64,000 nt of DNA from Saccopteryx bilineata (GCF_036850765.1 NC_089493.1:297282349-297346348); one strand, 5' to 3'; counted from the first letter of the stretch, positions 1 to 11,179 are shown. Numbers and translations: made by a program. Notes: generated by a model not told the origin, from the letters alone.

Positions 1-129
1 CTCTACCCACAGTACCTCCCAGGTAGCTCATATATTTACTTAGCTCGGGTCCACTGACATATGCTGGGCTCCGGTGAATTCCCTCCTGACCTTTCCTGAC
101 TCTCAACCAAACCTCCCAGTGGGACACAC

Positions 130-300
130 CTGTGGGAACTGATGATGATGGCTTTGCCTGTCTGAGACATCCACCTCACGATGTCCCAGAGCCGGTGCCG
201 GTCCCCTGCGTCCATGCCGGTGGTCGGCTCATCCAGCAAGACAACCGAAGGCTTTCCCATCAAGGCAATAACTGTATTCAGTTTACGTTTGTCTTCTTTA
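130..300 (-). CDS. ABCA-like exon: NBD2 signature (altered), Walker B, H-loop
   Basis: The exon encodes KEDKRKLNTVIALMGKPS and then VVLLDEPTTGMD (Walker B with catalytic glutamate, and D-loop), and ends KAIIISSH with the H-loop histidine. Phase 2 at the end predicts that the next exon, outside the window, begins by completing the serine of the SMEECEAL motif. The acceptor sits after a long pyrimidine tract ending GGTTACAG. Across the junction the expected signature YSGGNKRKLS reads YRKEDKRKLN, so serine and both glycines of the LSGGQ-type motif are replaced while the downstream basic residues are kept. Confidence 0.93.
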
Positions 301-602
301 CTGTAACCTCAAAAAAAGAGCAAGTGAAAGGGGAAGAAGAAGGAGGAGGAGGAGGAGGAGGAAGAGAAAAAGAAGAAAAGTGGGGGGCACACATCATTAA
401 TTCACAGGACAGAATGAGCCCCTCCCCCCAGAATGCCGAGTGAACAGGAATCTCAAAGCAGCAGACCCAAGTGTGCATGTCCATGGCAACTCATGCTCAT
501 GGAAACGATAGATACTTTGTGGTAATTTATTTCAGCATCATAATCGGGGAAATGTTTCTGTTTTGGAGAGAGAAAGAGCCAGAGGGAGATGGGCATGAAG
601 GT

Positions 603-975
603 GTTTTTTTTTTTTTTGTATTTTTCTGAAGTTGGAAACGGGGAGAGACAGTCCGACAGACTCCCGCATGCGCCGACCGGGATCCACCCGGCATGCCCAC
701 CAGGGGGTGACGCTCTGCCCACCAGGGGGCGATGCTCCGACCAGAGCCACTCTAGCGCCTGGGGCAGAGGCCATGGAGCCATCCTCAGCGCCTGGGCCAT
801 CTTTGCTCCAATGGAGCCTTGGCTGCAGGAGGGGAAGAGAGAGACAGAGAGGAAGGAGAGGGGGAGGGGTGGAGAAGCAGATGGGCGCTTCTCCTGTGTG
901 CCCTGGCCAGGAATCGAACCCGGGACTCCTGCACGCCAGGCTGACGCTCTACCACTGAGCCAACCGGCCAGGGCC
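603..975 (-). mobile_element. tRNA-derived SINE, family A (VES/Rhin-like)
   Basis: On the minus strand the head carries A-box-like GGCTCAGTGGTAGAGCG and B-box-like GGTTCGATTCC, followed by the family body and an A-rich tail. A short duplication GAAGGTG flanks it. Confidence 0.92.
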
Positions 976-1204
976 GAAGGTGCTCTTTTGAGAGGCAGAG
1001 ACTCTGTAGCTCGTGTCTGCAAAGAGTTGCTTCCTCTGAGTGGGATCTTGCCTTATTTCTGATGGCGGAACACTGCCAGGACCCAGGACTCTCTCAGTGG
1101 CTGCTCTGAGACAGAGCAGGCTGAGGCTGAGCTCGCAGGCTTGCCTCGTGAACGGCAGACACGCAGGCAGCCGGATGAGTAGCTGCGACAGCAGGATAGC
1201 TCAC

Positions 1205-1392
1205 CGGTATGTGTGGACGACCTTGTCGGCCTGGGATTCCAGGTGCATTGAACACAGGAAGGTGTCTACGTAGTTGCAGATGTTCGGCTCCGGCACCCCC
1301 TGCAGCCTGGCGTACATGACCAGCAGTTCCCGACCCGTCATGTGGTTCAGCAAGGGGTTCACTTGAGGACAATAGCCAATTCTTGACCTGAC
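1205..1392 (-). CDS. ABCA-like exon: NBD2 Q-loop and helical subdomain
   Basis: The exon starts VRSRIGYCPQVNPLLNHMTG, holding the Q-loop glutamine of the IGYCPQ motif and the HMTGRE motif typical of ABCA NBDs, and continues LLVMYARLQGVPEPNI to ADKVVHTY. It ends in phase 2 immediately before the ABC signature, at a GTGAGC donor. The acceptor is GATTCAG. Confidence 0.95.
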
Positions 1393-1429
1393 CTGAATCC
1401 AGACGGCAATCGTCACTGACACACAGAAC

Positions 1430-1760
1430 AAACTAAGGGTTGCCACAGGGGAAGGGAGGTTGGGGGAAACTGGGTGAAAAAGTTCACGGGATCCAGAAAT
1501 ACAAATTGGCAGTTACAAAGTAGTCACCGCGGGGGGGGGGGGGGGGCTGTAAAGCGCAGCGGCAGGGAATGTAGTAAAAAACATTGTAACAACAATGTAT
1601 AGCACCAAGTGGATACTAGACATATTGGGGAGGGGAGACACATTTTGTTAAAGATATGATTGTCTAAACAACTAGGCAGTGCATCTGAAACTAAAATAAA
1701 ATGTTATTGAATGTAAACTGTAAATAAAAAAATAAAGTTTGAATTAATAACCAATAAAAA
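1430..1760 (+). mobile_element. Old LINE-1 3' end fragment
   Basis: The text resembles an old L1 3' untranslated end (stretches such as GGCAGTTACAAAGTAGTCAC and a terminal A-rich part). It holds a pure G run of about 18 bases near 1529-1547. Confidence 0.5.
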
Positions 1761-2564
1761 AGCGTGCCAATGAGAGCAAATCTAAAAAACAAACAAACAA
1801 ACAAAGAAGGAGGAAATTCTGCCATCTACATCAAACAGGGAAAAACTTGGGAGAAATAAACCAGACAGGAAAAGAAAAAACAAGACAAAACCCTGCATGA
1901 TCTCAGGGTTACGTGGAAGAGAGGAGAATCCAATGCATGCGAGCAGAGTTGAACGCTGGTTAACCTGAGCCGGGAGGTGGAGGAGGTGGGGGGCTCGGGC
2001 GGGGGATGGGGCGCACGGTGGCAGCCTTGCAGACCCCCAGCCTGGAGCGCTCACGCGCAGCATGACGACGGTCATTGTCATTGCTAAGACTGAGCTGGAC
2101 AGGGGGACTTTGCAGACGGAGCAGACTTCGGGTGCTCTTATGACAAGAACAATGACAGCACCTGTTGATTGGCTTGATTATGGTCATCAGCTCACACTGG
2201 ACACGCACACAAATCATCGTGTTGTACACCTTAAGTACACACACGTTTCATTTAAAAAGTTATGCAACCTTACTAATAATAAGAGAAAAATGGCAACTCT
2301 ACCGGAATTAGAAAACAAACAGTCAACAAGCTGACCAGGCTGCCAAAAATCCAGAACTCCGATCAGCAGCCGGCTCTGTTGCGGTTGGTAGGGAAACACG
2401 CATGCTCAGACGTGCAGGGCAAATGGAGGCGCTCACATGTGGAGAGCGGTTGGCCAAGGTCCAGAGACCCTGTGCCGCAGACCGCCTCTCGTGCGGCCAC
2501 GTGGGAGACAGAGCTTTCTAGCTGATTGTGTTTACCTGAAAAACTGCGGCGTGATAAAAGTGGT

Positions 2565-2610
2565 TGTGTGTGTGTGTGTGTGTGTGCGCGCGTGCGTGTG
2601 TGCGCGGGCT
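2565..2610. repeat. (TG)n microsatellite
   Basis: TG dinucleotides with CG interruptions near the right end. Confidence 0.95.
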
Positions 2611-2921
2611 TTGGAGAGAACGAGGTAAAGGTGGTGGGAGAGGGAACGAGCCCTATCGCTCGCTCTTTTAAACTTCTTTTCATTGTTTTATTTTTTTCCC
2701 GACATAAATATGCTCTAATTGCTATAAATTACAACCCTGTCCCTTGCTTTCCACTTAAACTCTTGGTGTCATTCATTCTTCTTCTTGTTCGACAGTTGCC
2801 TTTCCTCTGTGTCTGGGCCTTGCCCCCCCCACCCCCCCAACTTATTTCTCATCCTTACAGTATTCAGGTTCCAGTGCGAACTATTCTGCTTATGTTGCCT
2901 GACAGCTTTGTATCTATTTAT

Positions 2922-3171
2922 TATCTATCTATCTATCTATCTACCTACCTATCATCCATCTATCATCTATCCATCCATCCATCCATCCATCTATCAATCA
3001 TCCATCTATCTATCCATCCATCAATCATCCATCTATCTATTCATCCATCCATCTATCTATCAATCATCTATCTATCTATCATCCATCTATCATCCATCTA
3101 TCATCTATCTATCCATCCATCCATCCATCATCCATCTATCATCTATTTATCTATCTATCTATCTATCTATC

Positions 3172-3214
<43 letters not shown>

Positions 3215-3248
3215 ATCCATCTATCATCCATCCATCCATCCATCCGTC
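2922..3248. repeat. (TATC)n/(CATC)n tetranucleotide array
   Basis: About 330 bases of TATC and CATC units in mixed order, free of stops in one frame, so it gives a false open frame rich in serine, isoleucine and histidine. It lies in the intron just upstream (right-hand coordinates aside) of the Walker A exon donor, about 100 bases from it. Confidence 0.95.
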
Positions 3249-3354
3249 ATCTTTTATATCTGAATGCTTTCAGCTTCCATTCTATGTCCTCCACCCACTT
3301 GCTCAGTTACCTCCTTCCCTGGGGAACCAGCTCAGTGATGAGGGCCACACACAC

Positions 3355-3549
3355 CTTTCTGATATTCTCAGCGATGCTAATGCCGTCAATGAACACAACT
3401 CCAGAAGTTGAGGTCTCTTCTCCAGTCAACATTTTGAACATGGTGGTTTTTCCGGCTCCGTTTAATCCAAGCAATCCAAAGCATTCAGACTTTTGGACAA
3501 CAAGGGAGATATTTCTTACAGCCTTTACAACTGGACACTTATAATAAAT
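3355..3549 (-). CDS. ABCA-like exon: NBD2 Walker A
   Basis: The exon encodes [20 protein letters not shown], then [16 protein letters not shown] with an intact Walker A (GxNGAGKTT), then [16 protein letters not shown]. The lysine and threonine that hold ATP phosphates are present. It is 65 codons long, phase 0 at both ends, with acceptor TATTTCCAG and donor GTGTGT. Confidence 0.95.
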
Positions 3550-3788
3550 CTGGAAATATTAAAAAAAATCAGCAGGTACTGATGCACTGACCGTGGGGCA
3601 AGTACAACTCTAACCTCAGACCCCTGTGGACAGCTGAGAGCCACTGCCCCTTCGGCCCTCGTATTTCACCAGACTGTACATGGATCCCACAGAAGTCCCC
3701 TGCAGCAGGGACACGACCGATACATCCTGGGCAGGGGATAAAGCTCGGGACCACGCTGTCACTGCGCGCCTTTACCGCACGACTTTAC

Positions 3789-3914
3789 CTTCGTGAGCTG
3801 TTTGAGGAGCAGCGGGTTGTTCTTCAACCTCGGGGTCTGCGCCAGGATCCGCTTCCTCTCGCTCTCCACATTTTCATCGGTATAGTTCTTCTTTACCTGG
3901 ACGGACACTTTGCC
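3789..3914 (-). CDS. ABCA-like exon: linker TMD2-NBD2
   Basis: The exon encodes DENVESERKRILAQTPRL and ends LLLKQLTK, the conserved linker DEDVxxERxRIL...PLIIKELSK placed just before NBD2 in the ABCA3 clade. It is 42 codons long and phase 0 at both ends. The acceptor is TACGCAG; the donor is GTAAAG. Confidence 0.92.
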
Positions 3915-4268
3915 CTGCGTATTCAAAGCAAGGGTCACAGATATGAGCACGCTTTTAGATATCCTCTAGAGAGGAAGTGGTATTTTGCAAGCTGACCTGA
4001 GGAAGTCATTTCGAAGATGTCAGAAAACGTTGGACTCATTTTCTCAGCAGCCTTTCTACTGATTCCCTGAACTCTTAATGAGTAACTTTATTCTTGACTT
4101 GCTTTCTTTCGGGAACTATGTGAAAGAACAAGTTTTTCTACAACTAGGCATAAGCAGCATATTCTTGCCAGTAATATGGACATGTCGTGGGAAACAAAAG
4201 CCTCATTGATACTATTATGGTCCAGCACGTTTTGTTATAATTAAAATATGTTCAAGAGACCATGGGAG

Positions 4269-4682
4269 GCAAGAGAGAAGAATGAACTTTTTTTTTTTTG
4301 TATTTTTCTGAAGCTGGAAACGGGGAGAGACAGTCAGACAGACTTCCGCATGCGCCCGACCGGGATCCACCCGGCACGCCCACCAGGGGCGACGCTCTGC
4401 CCACCAGGGGGCGATGCTCTGCCCCTCTGGGGCGTTGCTCTGCCGCGACCAGAGCCACTCCAGCGCCTGGGGCAGAGGCCAAGGAGCCATCCCCAGCGCC
4501 CAGGCCATCTTTGCTCCAATGGAGCCTTGGCTGCGGGAGGGGAAGAGAGAGACAGAGAGGAAGGAGGGGGTGGGGGGTGGAGAAGCAAATGGGCGCTTCT
4601 CCTATGTGCCCTAGCTGGGAATCGAACCCGGGTCCCCCGCACGCCAGACCGACGCTCTACCCCTGAGCCAACCGGCCAGGGC
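4269..4682 (-). mobile_element. tRNA-derived SINE, family A
   Basis: Full-length copy with head GGCCCTGGCCGGTTGGCTCA on the minus strand and a poly-A tail shown as the T run at the left. The body includes the doubled GGGCAGAGCATCGCCCCC segment of the longer subtype. Confidence 0.92.
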
Positions 4683-4756
4683 CTTTGTTTTTTTTTTTTT
4701 TGAGGGAAGGCCTCTCTATAGGGGAAGGCTAAGCAGAACATGAAGAATGAAGACAT

Positions 4757-4820
4757 ATATATATATATATCATATATATATATTTATTTATTTATTTATT
4801 TATTTTTTTAATTTTTAAAA
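4757..4820. repeat. (AT)n and (TATT)n simple repeats
   Basis: Alternating AT followed by TTTA/TATT units; likely grown from the tail of the neighbouring SINE. Confidence 0.85.
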
Positions 4821-4824
4821 TTTT

Positions 4825-5178
4825 TTATTTTTCCGAAATGAGAAGCGGGAGGCAGAGAGACAGACTCCCACATGTGCCCGACTGGGATCCACCCGGCATG
4901 CCCATCAGGGGGTGATGCTCTGCCCATCTGGGTTGTCACTTTGTTACAACTGGAGCCATTCTAGCACCTGAGGCGGAGGCCATGGAGCCATCCTCAGTAC
5001 CCGGGCCAACTTTGCTCCAATGGAGCCTTGAGAGAGGAAGAGAGAGACAGAGAGGAAGGAGAGGGGGAGGGGTGGAGAAGCAGATGGGTGCTTCTCCTGT
5101 GTGCCCTGGCCGGGAATTGAATCTGGGACTTCCACACACCAGGCCAACGCTCTACCACTCAGCCAACTGGCCAGGGCC
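4825..5178 (-). mobile_element. tRNA-derived SINE, family A (older copy)
   Basis: Minus-strand head with GGCCCTGGCCAGTTGGCTGA and family body; more diverged than its neighbours. The flanks are AT-repeats, so the target duplication is ambiguous. Confidence 0.88.
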
Positions 5179-5195
5179 TAAAACATATATATATA

Positions 5196-5468
5196 TTTTT
5201 TACAGAGACAGAGAGAGAGTCAGAGAGAGGGATAGACAGGGACAGACAGACAGGATCGGATAGATGAGAAGCATCAATCATTAGTTTTTCGTTGCGCATT
5301 GTGGCATCTCAGTTGTTCATTGATTGCTTTCTCATATGTGCCTTGACTGCAGGCCTTCAGCAGACCGAGTAATCCCTTGCTTGAGCCAGTGACCTTGGGG
5401 TCTCGAACCTGGGTCCTCCGCATCCCAGTTCAACGCTCCATTCACTGCGCCACTGCCCCGTCAGGCTA
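5196..5468 (-). mobile_element. tRNA-derived SINE, family C
   Basis: A second SINE family: minus-strand tRNA-like head (GCGCAGTGAATGGAGCGTTG), CAAGGTCACTGGCTCAAGCA segment, AAGCAATCAATGAACAACTG segment, and a tail rich in TCTC ending in a poly-A. Confidence 0.88.
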
Positions 5469-5479
5469 AGACATGTTTT

Positions 5480-5965
5480 TTTTATCAGTTAAATTTATTG
5501 GATGACATGGGTTCACCAAATCATACAGGTCTCAAGGGCACAACTGAAAGACACCGTCTCCACAGGGCATGGTGCGCCCTCCACCCCAAGCAAGGCCCCT
5601 TCCTGTCCCCATCTCCCTGCTCTGCCCTGTCCCCTCCTCCACCTGGCCCCCCCGCCATCACTACACTGTTGACTGTGTCTATGAAATATGCATGCGCGTA
5701 TGTGTGCACATGTATTTTTGGGGGGGCTAATTCCTGCACCCATTTTCATCCAGTCCACTCACCCGCCCCCCCAGGCAGCTGTCCGTCTGTCCCCCGTGAC
5801 CCTGCCTCAGCTTCTATTTTGTCAGCTCAATGTTTGTTAGATTCCTCACCTAAGTGAGATCACGGGGTACTTATCTCTGTCTGCCTGGCTCATGTCACTC
5901 AGCACAAGGCTCTCCAGGTCCCCCCGTGCTGTCCAGTGGGTCAGGTTTCCTTCTTTCTTTATGGC
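5480..5965 (-). mobile_element. LINE-1 3' end fragment
   Basis: Matches the complement of an L1 3' end, including the stretch corresponding to GAGATCACGGGGTACTTATC and CTCAGCACAAGGCTCTCCAG. The ORF2 part is cut off near 5965. Confidence 0.65.
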
Positions 5966-6318
5966 CGGGGGGAGCCCCACCCTGTGACTGCACCACAGCA
6001 AGGGTTTACTGAGAAAATGGATGCCAGGCGGGGAGAAGAGGCCCCCGTTCGCCGTGGAAACCGAGTGAAAGAGGTAGGGTGGCACAGCCTGGCACGCCAT
6101 GTGAGCAGCCCTTGGTGCTGTTTGATAAAAGTTTGTTGATTTGAATCGCCTGTTTTTATATCGAGCACTCGTTTCACCGTATTGCTGAAGGAGAAGTGGG
6201 CCGGAGAATAAAATCAGCCCAGTAAACATGACAATCAAAAGAATGAGAAGTGCTTTAACAACTTTTATTTCTTTGCCAATTTTCAAAGTTTATTGCATCA
6301 GAGTGGTAAAAATGAACA

Positions 6319-7976
6319 TCCTTGCTCGGCTGGTGGTTAGTGGGTGGTGGTGATGGGTGGTGTGGGTGGTGGTGATGGGTGGTGGTGGGTAGTGGTGATG
6401 GGTGGTGGGTGGTGGTGGTGGGTGGTGGGTGATGGGTGGCGGGTGGTGGTGGGTGGTGGTGATGGGTGGTAGGTGGTGGTGATGGGTGGTGGGTGGTGGG
6501 TGATGGGTGGTGTGGGTGGTGGTGATGGGTGGTGGTGGTGGGTGATGGGTGGTGGTGATGGGTGGGTGATGGGTGATGGGTGGTGGTGGTGGATGGTAGT
6601 GGGTGATGGGTGGCAGGTGGTGGATGGTGGGTGATGGGTGGTGGTGGTGGGTGGTGGTGATGGGTGGGTGATGGGTGGTGGGTGGTGGGTGGTGGTGGGT
6701 GATGGGTGGTAGGTGGTGGTGGTGGGTGGTGGTGATGGGTGGTGGTGGGTGGGAGATGGGTGGTGGGTGATGGGTGGTGGGTGATGGGTGGTGGTGGTGG
6801 GTGATGGGTGGTGGTGGTGGGTGATGGGTGGCGGGTGGTGATGGGTGGTGGGTGATGGGTGGTGGTGATGGGTGGGTGATGGGTGATGGGTGGTGGTGGG
6901 TGGTGGTGAATGGTGGGTGATGGGTGGTGGTGGTGGTGGGTGGTGGAGATGGGTGGTGGATGGTGGGTGGTGGGTAGTGGTGGTGGGTGGTGGTGATGGG
7001 TGGGTGATGGGTGGTGGGTGGTGGTGGGTGATGGGTGGTAGGTGGTGGTGGTGGGTGGTGGTGATGGGTGGTGGTGGGTGGGAGATGGGTGGTGGGTGAT
7101 GGGTGGTGGGTGATGGGTGGTGGGTGATGGGTGGTGGTGGTGGGTGATGGGTGGCGGGTGGTGATGGGTGGTGGTGGTGGTGGGTGATGGGCGGTGGTGA
7201 TGGGTGGGTGATGGGTGATGTGTGGTGGTGGGTGGTGGTGGATGGTGGGTGATGGGTGGTGGTGGTGGTGGGTGGTGGAGATGGGTGGTGGATGGTGGGT
7301 GGTGGGTAGTGGCGGTGGGTGGTGGTGGTGGGTGGTGGTGGGTGGTGGGTGGTGGAGATGGGTGGGTGATGGGTGATGGGTGGTGGTGGATGGTGGGTGA
7401 TGGGTGGTGGTGGTGGTGGGTGGTGGAGATGGGTGGTGGATGGTGGGTGGTGGATGGTGGGTGGTGGGTAGTGGCGGTGGGTGGTGGGTGGTGGTGGGTG
7501 GTGGTGATGGGTGGTGGTGGTGGTGGGTGGGAGATGGGTGGTGGGTGATGGGTGGTGGGTGATGGGTGATGGGTGGTGGTGGGTGGGAGATGGGTGGTGG
7601 GTGATGGGTGGTGGGTGATGGGTGGTGGGTGATGGGTGGTGGTGGTGGGTGATGGGTGGTGGTGGTGGGTGGTGGTGGGTGATGGGTGGTGGTGGTGGGT
7701 GATGGTTGGTAGGTGGTGGTGGTGGGTGGTGGTGGTGATGGGTGGTGGTGGTGGTGGGTGATAGGTGATGGGTGGTGGTGGTAGGTGGTGGTGATGGGTG
7801 GGTGATGGGTGGTGGGTGGTGGTGGGTGATGGGTGGTAGGTGGTGGTGGTGGGTGGTGGTGATGGGTGGGTGATGGGTGGTGGGTGGTGGTGGGTGATGG
7901 GTGGTAGGTGGTGGTGGTGGGTGGTGGTGATGGGTGGTGGTGGGTGGGAGATGGGTGGTGGGTGATGGGTGGTGGT
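6319..7976. repeat. 1.66 kb G-rich minisatellite, GGGTGATGGGTGGTGGT-type
   Basis: Dense GGGTGG, GGGTGAT and GGTGGTGGT units in shifting order, with larger blocks (about 330 bases) that recur, such as the parts starting near 6890 and 7222. G is on the plus strand, so a transcript of the host gene would be CACC-rich here. The array lacks stops and yields false open frames of more than 550 codons. It lies in the intron between the last-helix exon and the linker exon. Confidence 0.97.
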
Positions 7977-8169
7977 GGGGTGGACATTAGGCTTTATATA
8001 GATAAGCAGTTGCCACTGAGCAGGTTGCAATAGTTTCTCTCTTTCTCAGTTTTAGTTCGAAGACAGGTTTTATTGTAAATGGGTGTGAACTGTTGATAGA
8101 AACATGGTTTTTCTTCTTTGAATTATTAATACCTGGATAACATTATCAAAAATTAAACTAGTGCTTTTT

Positions 8170-8363
8170 TTAAAATTTTATTTTATTTATTTTTATTTTT
8201 TTAAAGATTTTATTTATTCATTATAGAGAGGGTTGAGAAGGGGGAGGAGCAAGAAGCATCAACTCCCACATGTGCCTTGTCCAGGCAAGCCCAGGGTTTT
8301 GAACCGGTGACCTCAGCATTTCCAGGTTGACGCTTTATCCACTGCGCCACCACAGGTCAGGCC
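8170..8363 (-). mobile_element. tRNA-derived SINE, family B
   Basis: Minus-strand head GGCCTGACCTGTGGTGGCGC and the body CCTGGACAAGGCACATGTGG. Flanked by the direct repeat CTAGTGCTTTTTT. Confidence 0.92.
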
Positions 8364-8828
8364 TAGTGCTTTTTTTTTTTACATTGATGGAATAAACCCC
8401 ACTTGTTTATAGTATATTATTCTTTTTGTATATTCCTGGATTTTATCTGTCTGTGGATACTCTGTTTGTGTTTCTGTGTTCATAAGGGATACTGAGTTCT
8501 TGTATTTTTTCTTCTGTATGAGAGTAATGATGGCTTCATAGAGACAGTTGGAAAATGCTCCCAGATCTTTCTCATTCTGGAAGAAATTAGGTAGAACTGA
8601 TGCTGTTTCTTTTTTAAAATTTTATTTTTCAGTTACAGTTAGATTCAATACTATTTTGTAGACGTTTTAGCTGTGCAGCCCAGTGGCTAGATAGTTATCA
8701 AGTGTATGAAGTGACCCTGCTCATAAACCTAGTCCCTGCTGGGCACCACGCATGGTTATCATAGTATTATTGACTGTATCCCCCGTGCTGTAGACACAAG
8801 AATTGATGCTATTAAAAAAAAATTGTAA

Positions 8829-9214
8829 GGCCCTGGCCGGTTGGCTCAGTGGTAGAGCGTCAGCCTGGCGTGTGGAAGTCCCGGGTTCGATTCCCGGCCA
8901 GGGCACACAGGAGAAGCACCCATCTGCTTCTCCACCCCTCCCCCTCTCCTTCCTCTCTGTCTCTCTCTTCCCCTCCCGCAGCCAAGGCTCCATTGGAGCA
9001 AAGTTGGCCGGGGCACTGAGGATGGCTCTGTGGCCTCTGCCTCAGGCACTAGAATGGCTCTGGTCGCAACAGAGCGACGCCCCTGGTGGGCAGAGTGTCA
9101 CCCCTGGTGGGCATGCCGGGTGGATCCCGGTCGGGCGCATGCAGGAGTCTGTCTGACTGCCTCCCTGTTTCCAGCTTCAGAAAAATACCAAAAAAAAAAA
9201 AAAAAAAAAAAAAT
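8829..9214 (+). mobile_element. tRNA-derived SINE, family A
   Basis: Full-length plus-strand copy with A- and B-box-like elements and a long A tail. The flanks AAAAATTGTA and AAAAATCGTA form a slightly decayed duplication. Confidence 0.95.
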
Positions 9215-9554
9215 CGTAGACTTTATCAGTGAAATTATCTAGGCACAGCATTTTTCTTTTGGAGGTTTTAAACCATGCACAAAATGTCTTTAATGGAAAT
9301 AGGACGATTTGGGTCTTTATTCTGATCATTTGCGTCTTTCTAAAAAAGTCTGCTTTATTTCACCTAAGGTGCCAAATTTATAAGCATAGAGTGGCTTTTA
9401 CTCTTTGTGGGATCTGCAGTGATATCCCTTCATTTGTCTTTATATCGGTTAGTATACCATATCTTTTTATTTTATAGACACTGGTCTGGTTAGAGGCTTA
9501 TCAATTTCTATTATTTTTTTTAAAAATTAGGTTTTTTTTCTTTTTTTTAGGTGA

Positions 9555-10271
9555 GAGGAGGGGAGACAGTGAGGAAGAGTTCCGCCTGTGCCCTGGGATC
9601 CACCCAGCAACATCCTCGAGGGAAGATGCCCCAGTGCTGAGCTGCTTGACTTGACTTTAGCACCTGAGACTGATGTGCTCCAGCAGAGCCGTCCTCAGCG
9701 CCTGGGCCACATTTAAACAAACTGAGCCACAGGCTTTGGGAGAAGAAAGGGGAGAGAGAGGGGTAGAGAGAGGGGTAGAGAAGGAGATGGTCACTTCTCC
9801 TGTGTGCCCCAGCAGAGCTGTCCTCAGAGCCTGGGCCACATTTAAACAAACTGAGCCACAGGCTTTGGGAGAAGAGAGGGGAGAGAGAGGGGTAGAGAAA
9901 GGGGTAGAGAAGGAGATGGTCACTTCTCCTGTGTGCCCCAGCAGAGCTGTCCTCAGAGCCTGGGCCACATTTAAACAAACTGAGCCACAGGCTTTGGGAG
10001 AAGAGAGGGGAGAGAGAGGGGTAGAGAAAGGGGTAGAGAAGGAGATGGTCACTTCTCCTGTGTGCCCCAGCAGAGCTGTCCTCAGAGCCTGGGCCACATT
10101 TAAACAAACTGAGCCATAGGCTTTGGGAGAAGAGAGGGGAGAGAGAGGGGGAGAGAAAGGGGTAGAGAAGGAGATGGTCACTTCTCCTGTGTGCCCCGAC
10201 TGGGAATTGAACCTGGGATGTCCATACCCTGTGGACCAATGCTCTTATCCACTGAGCCACTGGCCAGGGCC
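9555..10271 (-). mobile_element. tRNA-derived SINE with internally amplified core
   Basis: The right end (CCACTGGCCAGGGCC) is a SINE head and the left end (GGGATCCACCCAGCA) a SINE body end, both on the minus strand, but the element is about twice normal length because its core is tandemly repeated. Confidence 0.8.
9680..10195. repeat. Tandem repeat of about 128 bp, four copies, inside a SINE
   Basis: The segment CCTGGGCCACATTTAAACAA recurs about every 128 bases (near 9700, 9828, 9957, 10086), each followed by the same GAGAGAGGGGTAGAGAAAGG stretch. Copies are nearly identical, which points to recent unequal exchange. Confidence 0.92.
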
Positions 10272-10320
10272 AGTTTTTTTCTTCATTCATTGATGTTTCT
10301 CCATTGTATTTGTTTACACA

Positions 10321-10486
10321 CTTTTTTTTTTTTTTTTTAGAGAGAGAGAGACAGAGAGGGAAGGGGGAGGAGCAGGAAGCATCAACTCCCATATGTGCCT
10401 TGACCAGGCAAGCCCAAGGTTTCGAACCGGCGACCTCAGTGTTCCAGGTCGATGCTTTATCCCACTGCACCACCACAGGTCAGGCC
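10321..10486 (-). mobile_element. tRNA-derived SINE, family B
   Basis: Minus-strand family B head and body flanked by the direct repeat TGTTTACACACTT. Confidence 0.93.
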
Positions 10487-10767
10487 TGTTTACACACTTC
10501 TTTTTTTTCTATTTACTTAAATGCTGTTTGCTGAAGTTATTTTACTCCTCTTTTCCTAGTTTAGTGAGGTAGAAAATTCATTTATTGAATTGAGACTTTT
10601 CTTCATTTCAATATATTTAATTCTATACATTTCCATTAAAGCATTGCTTTAAGTGTACCCCACAAGATTATTTTTAATTTTAATTTTGAAATTAAATGTA
10701 ATGGGATGACATTGATCAACTTATAGAAACAGTGACATAAAAGATAAGAATTTACAAGCCAAATATT

Positions 10768-10993
10768 TATTTTTCATTTTAGAGAGAGGAGGGGAGGCAG
10801 AAACAGACTCCCGCATGCACCCCAACCAGGATCCACCTGGCAAGCCCACTAGGGGGTGATGCTCTGCCCATCTGGGGCGCTGCTCTGTTGCTCAGCAACT
10901 AAGCTCTTCTTAGCACCTGAGGCAGAGGCCATGGAGCCATCTTCAGTGCCTGGGGCCAATTCACTCTAATCAAGCCTTGGCTGCAGGAGGAGA

Positions 10994-11057
<64 letters not shown>

Positions 11058-11177
11058 GGAGGGGTGGAGGGGTGGAGAAGCAGATGGTTGTTTCTCCTGT
11101 GTGCCCTGGCAGGGAATCGAACCCGGGACATCCACACACCTGGCTGACACTCTACCACGGAGCCAACCAATCAGGGC
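10768..11177 (-). mobile_element. tRNA-derived SINE, family A with (GA)n expansion
   Basis: An older family A copy flanked by GCCAAATATT. Its internal GAGA segment has grown to about 50 bases (10998-11052). Confidence 0.88.
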
Positions 11178-11179
11178 AT

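Larger units (their letters stand above)
8040..10680 (-). mobile_element. Old antisense LINE-1 remnants, interrupted by SINEs
   Basis: Between the SINEs the text resembles the complement of L1 ORF2 (for example around 8380-8600, 9230-9500 and 10530-10670, with the endonuclease-region stretch ending GTACCCCACAAGATT). Decay is heavy, no reading frame survives, and the limits are approximate. Confidence 0.55.

Noticed and set aside
2526..3411. Frame of over 200 codons rich in S, I, H, L
   Set aside because: Reading of the TATC/CATC tetranucleotide array.
5846..6286. Frame with a hydrophobic stretch (ALLILLIVMFTGLILF) as an extra transporter exon
   Set aside because: The flanking exons at 12.2 and 3.9 kb already join in phase 0 without it, and the second half of the frame runs into L1 sequence.
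6255..8030. Open frames of 565 and 591 codons rich in H, P, T and S
   Set aside because: They are readings of the GGGTGAT/GGTGGT minisatellite, which has no stop codons in these frames; no protein-like composition.
8829..8905. tRNA gene
   Set aside because: A- and B-box-like parts belong to SINE heads that recur over twenty times with a SINE body; none is a free-standing tRNA with a proper cloverleaf and terminator.
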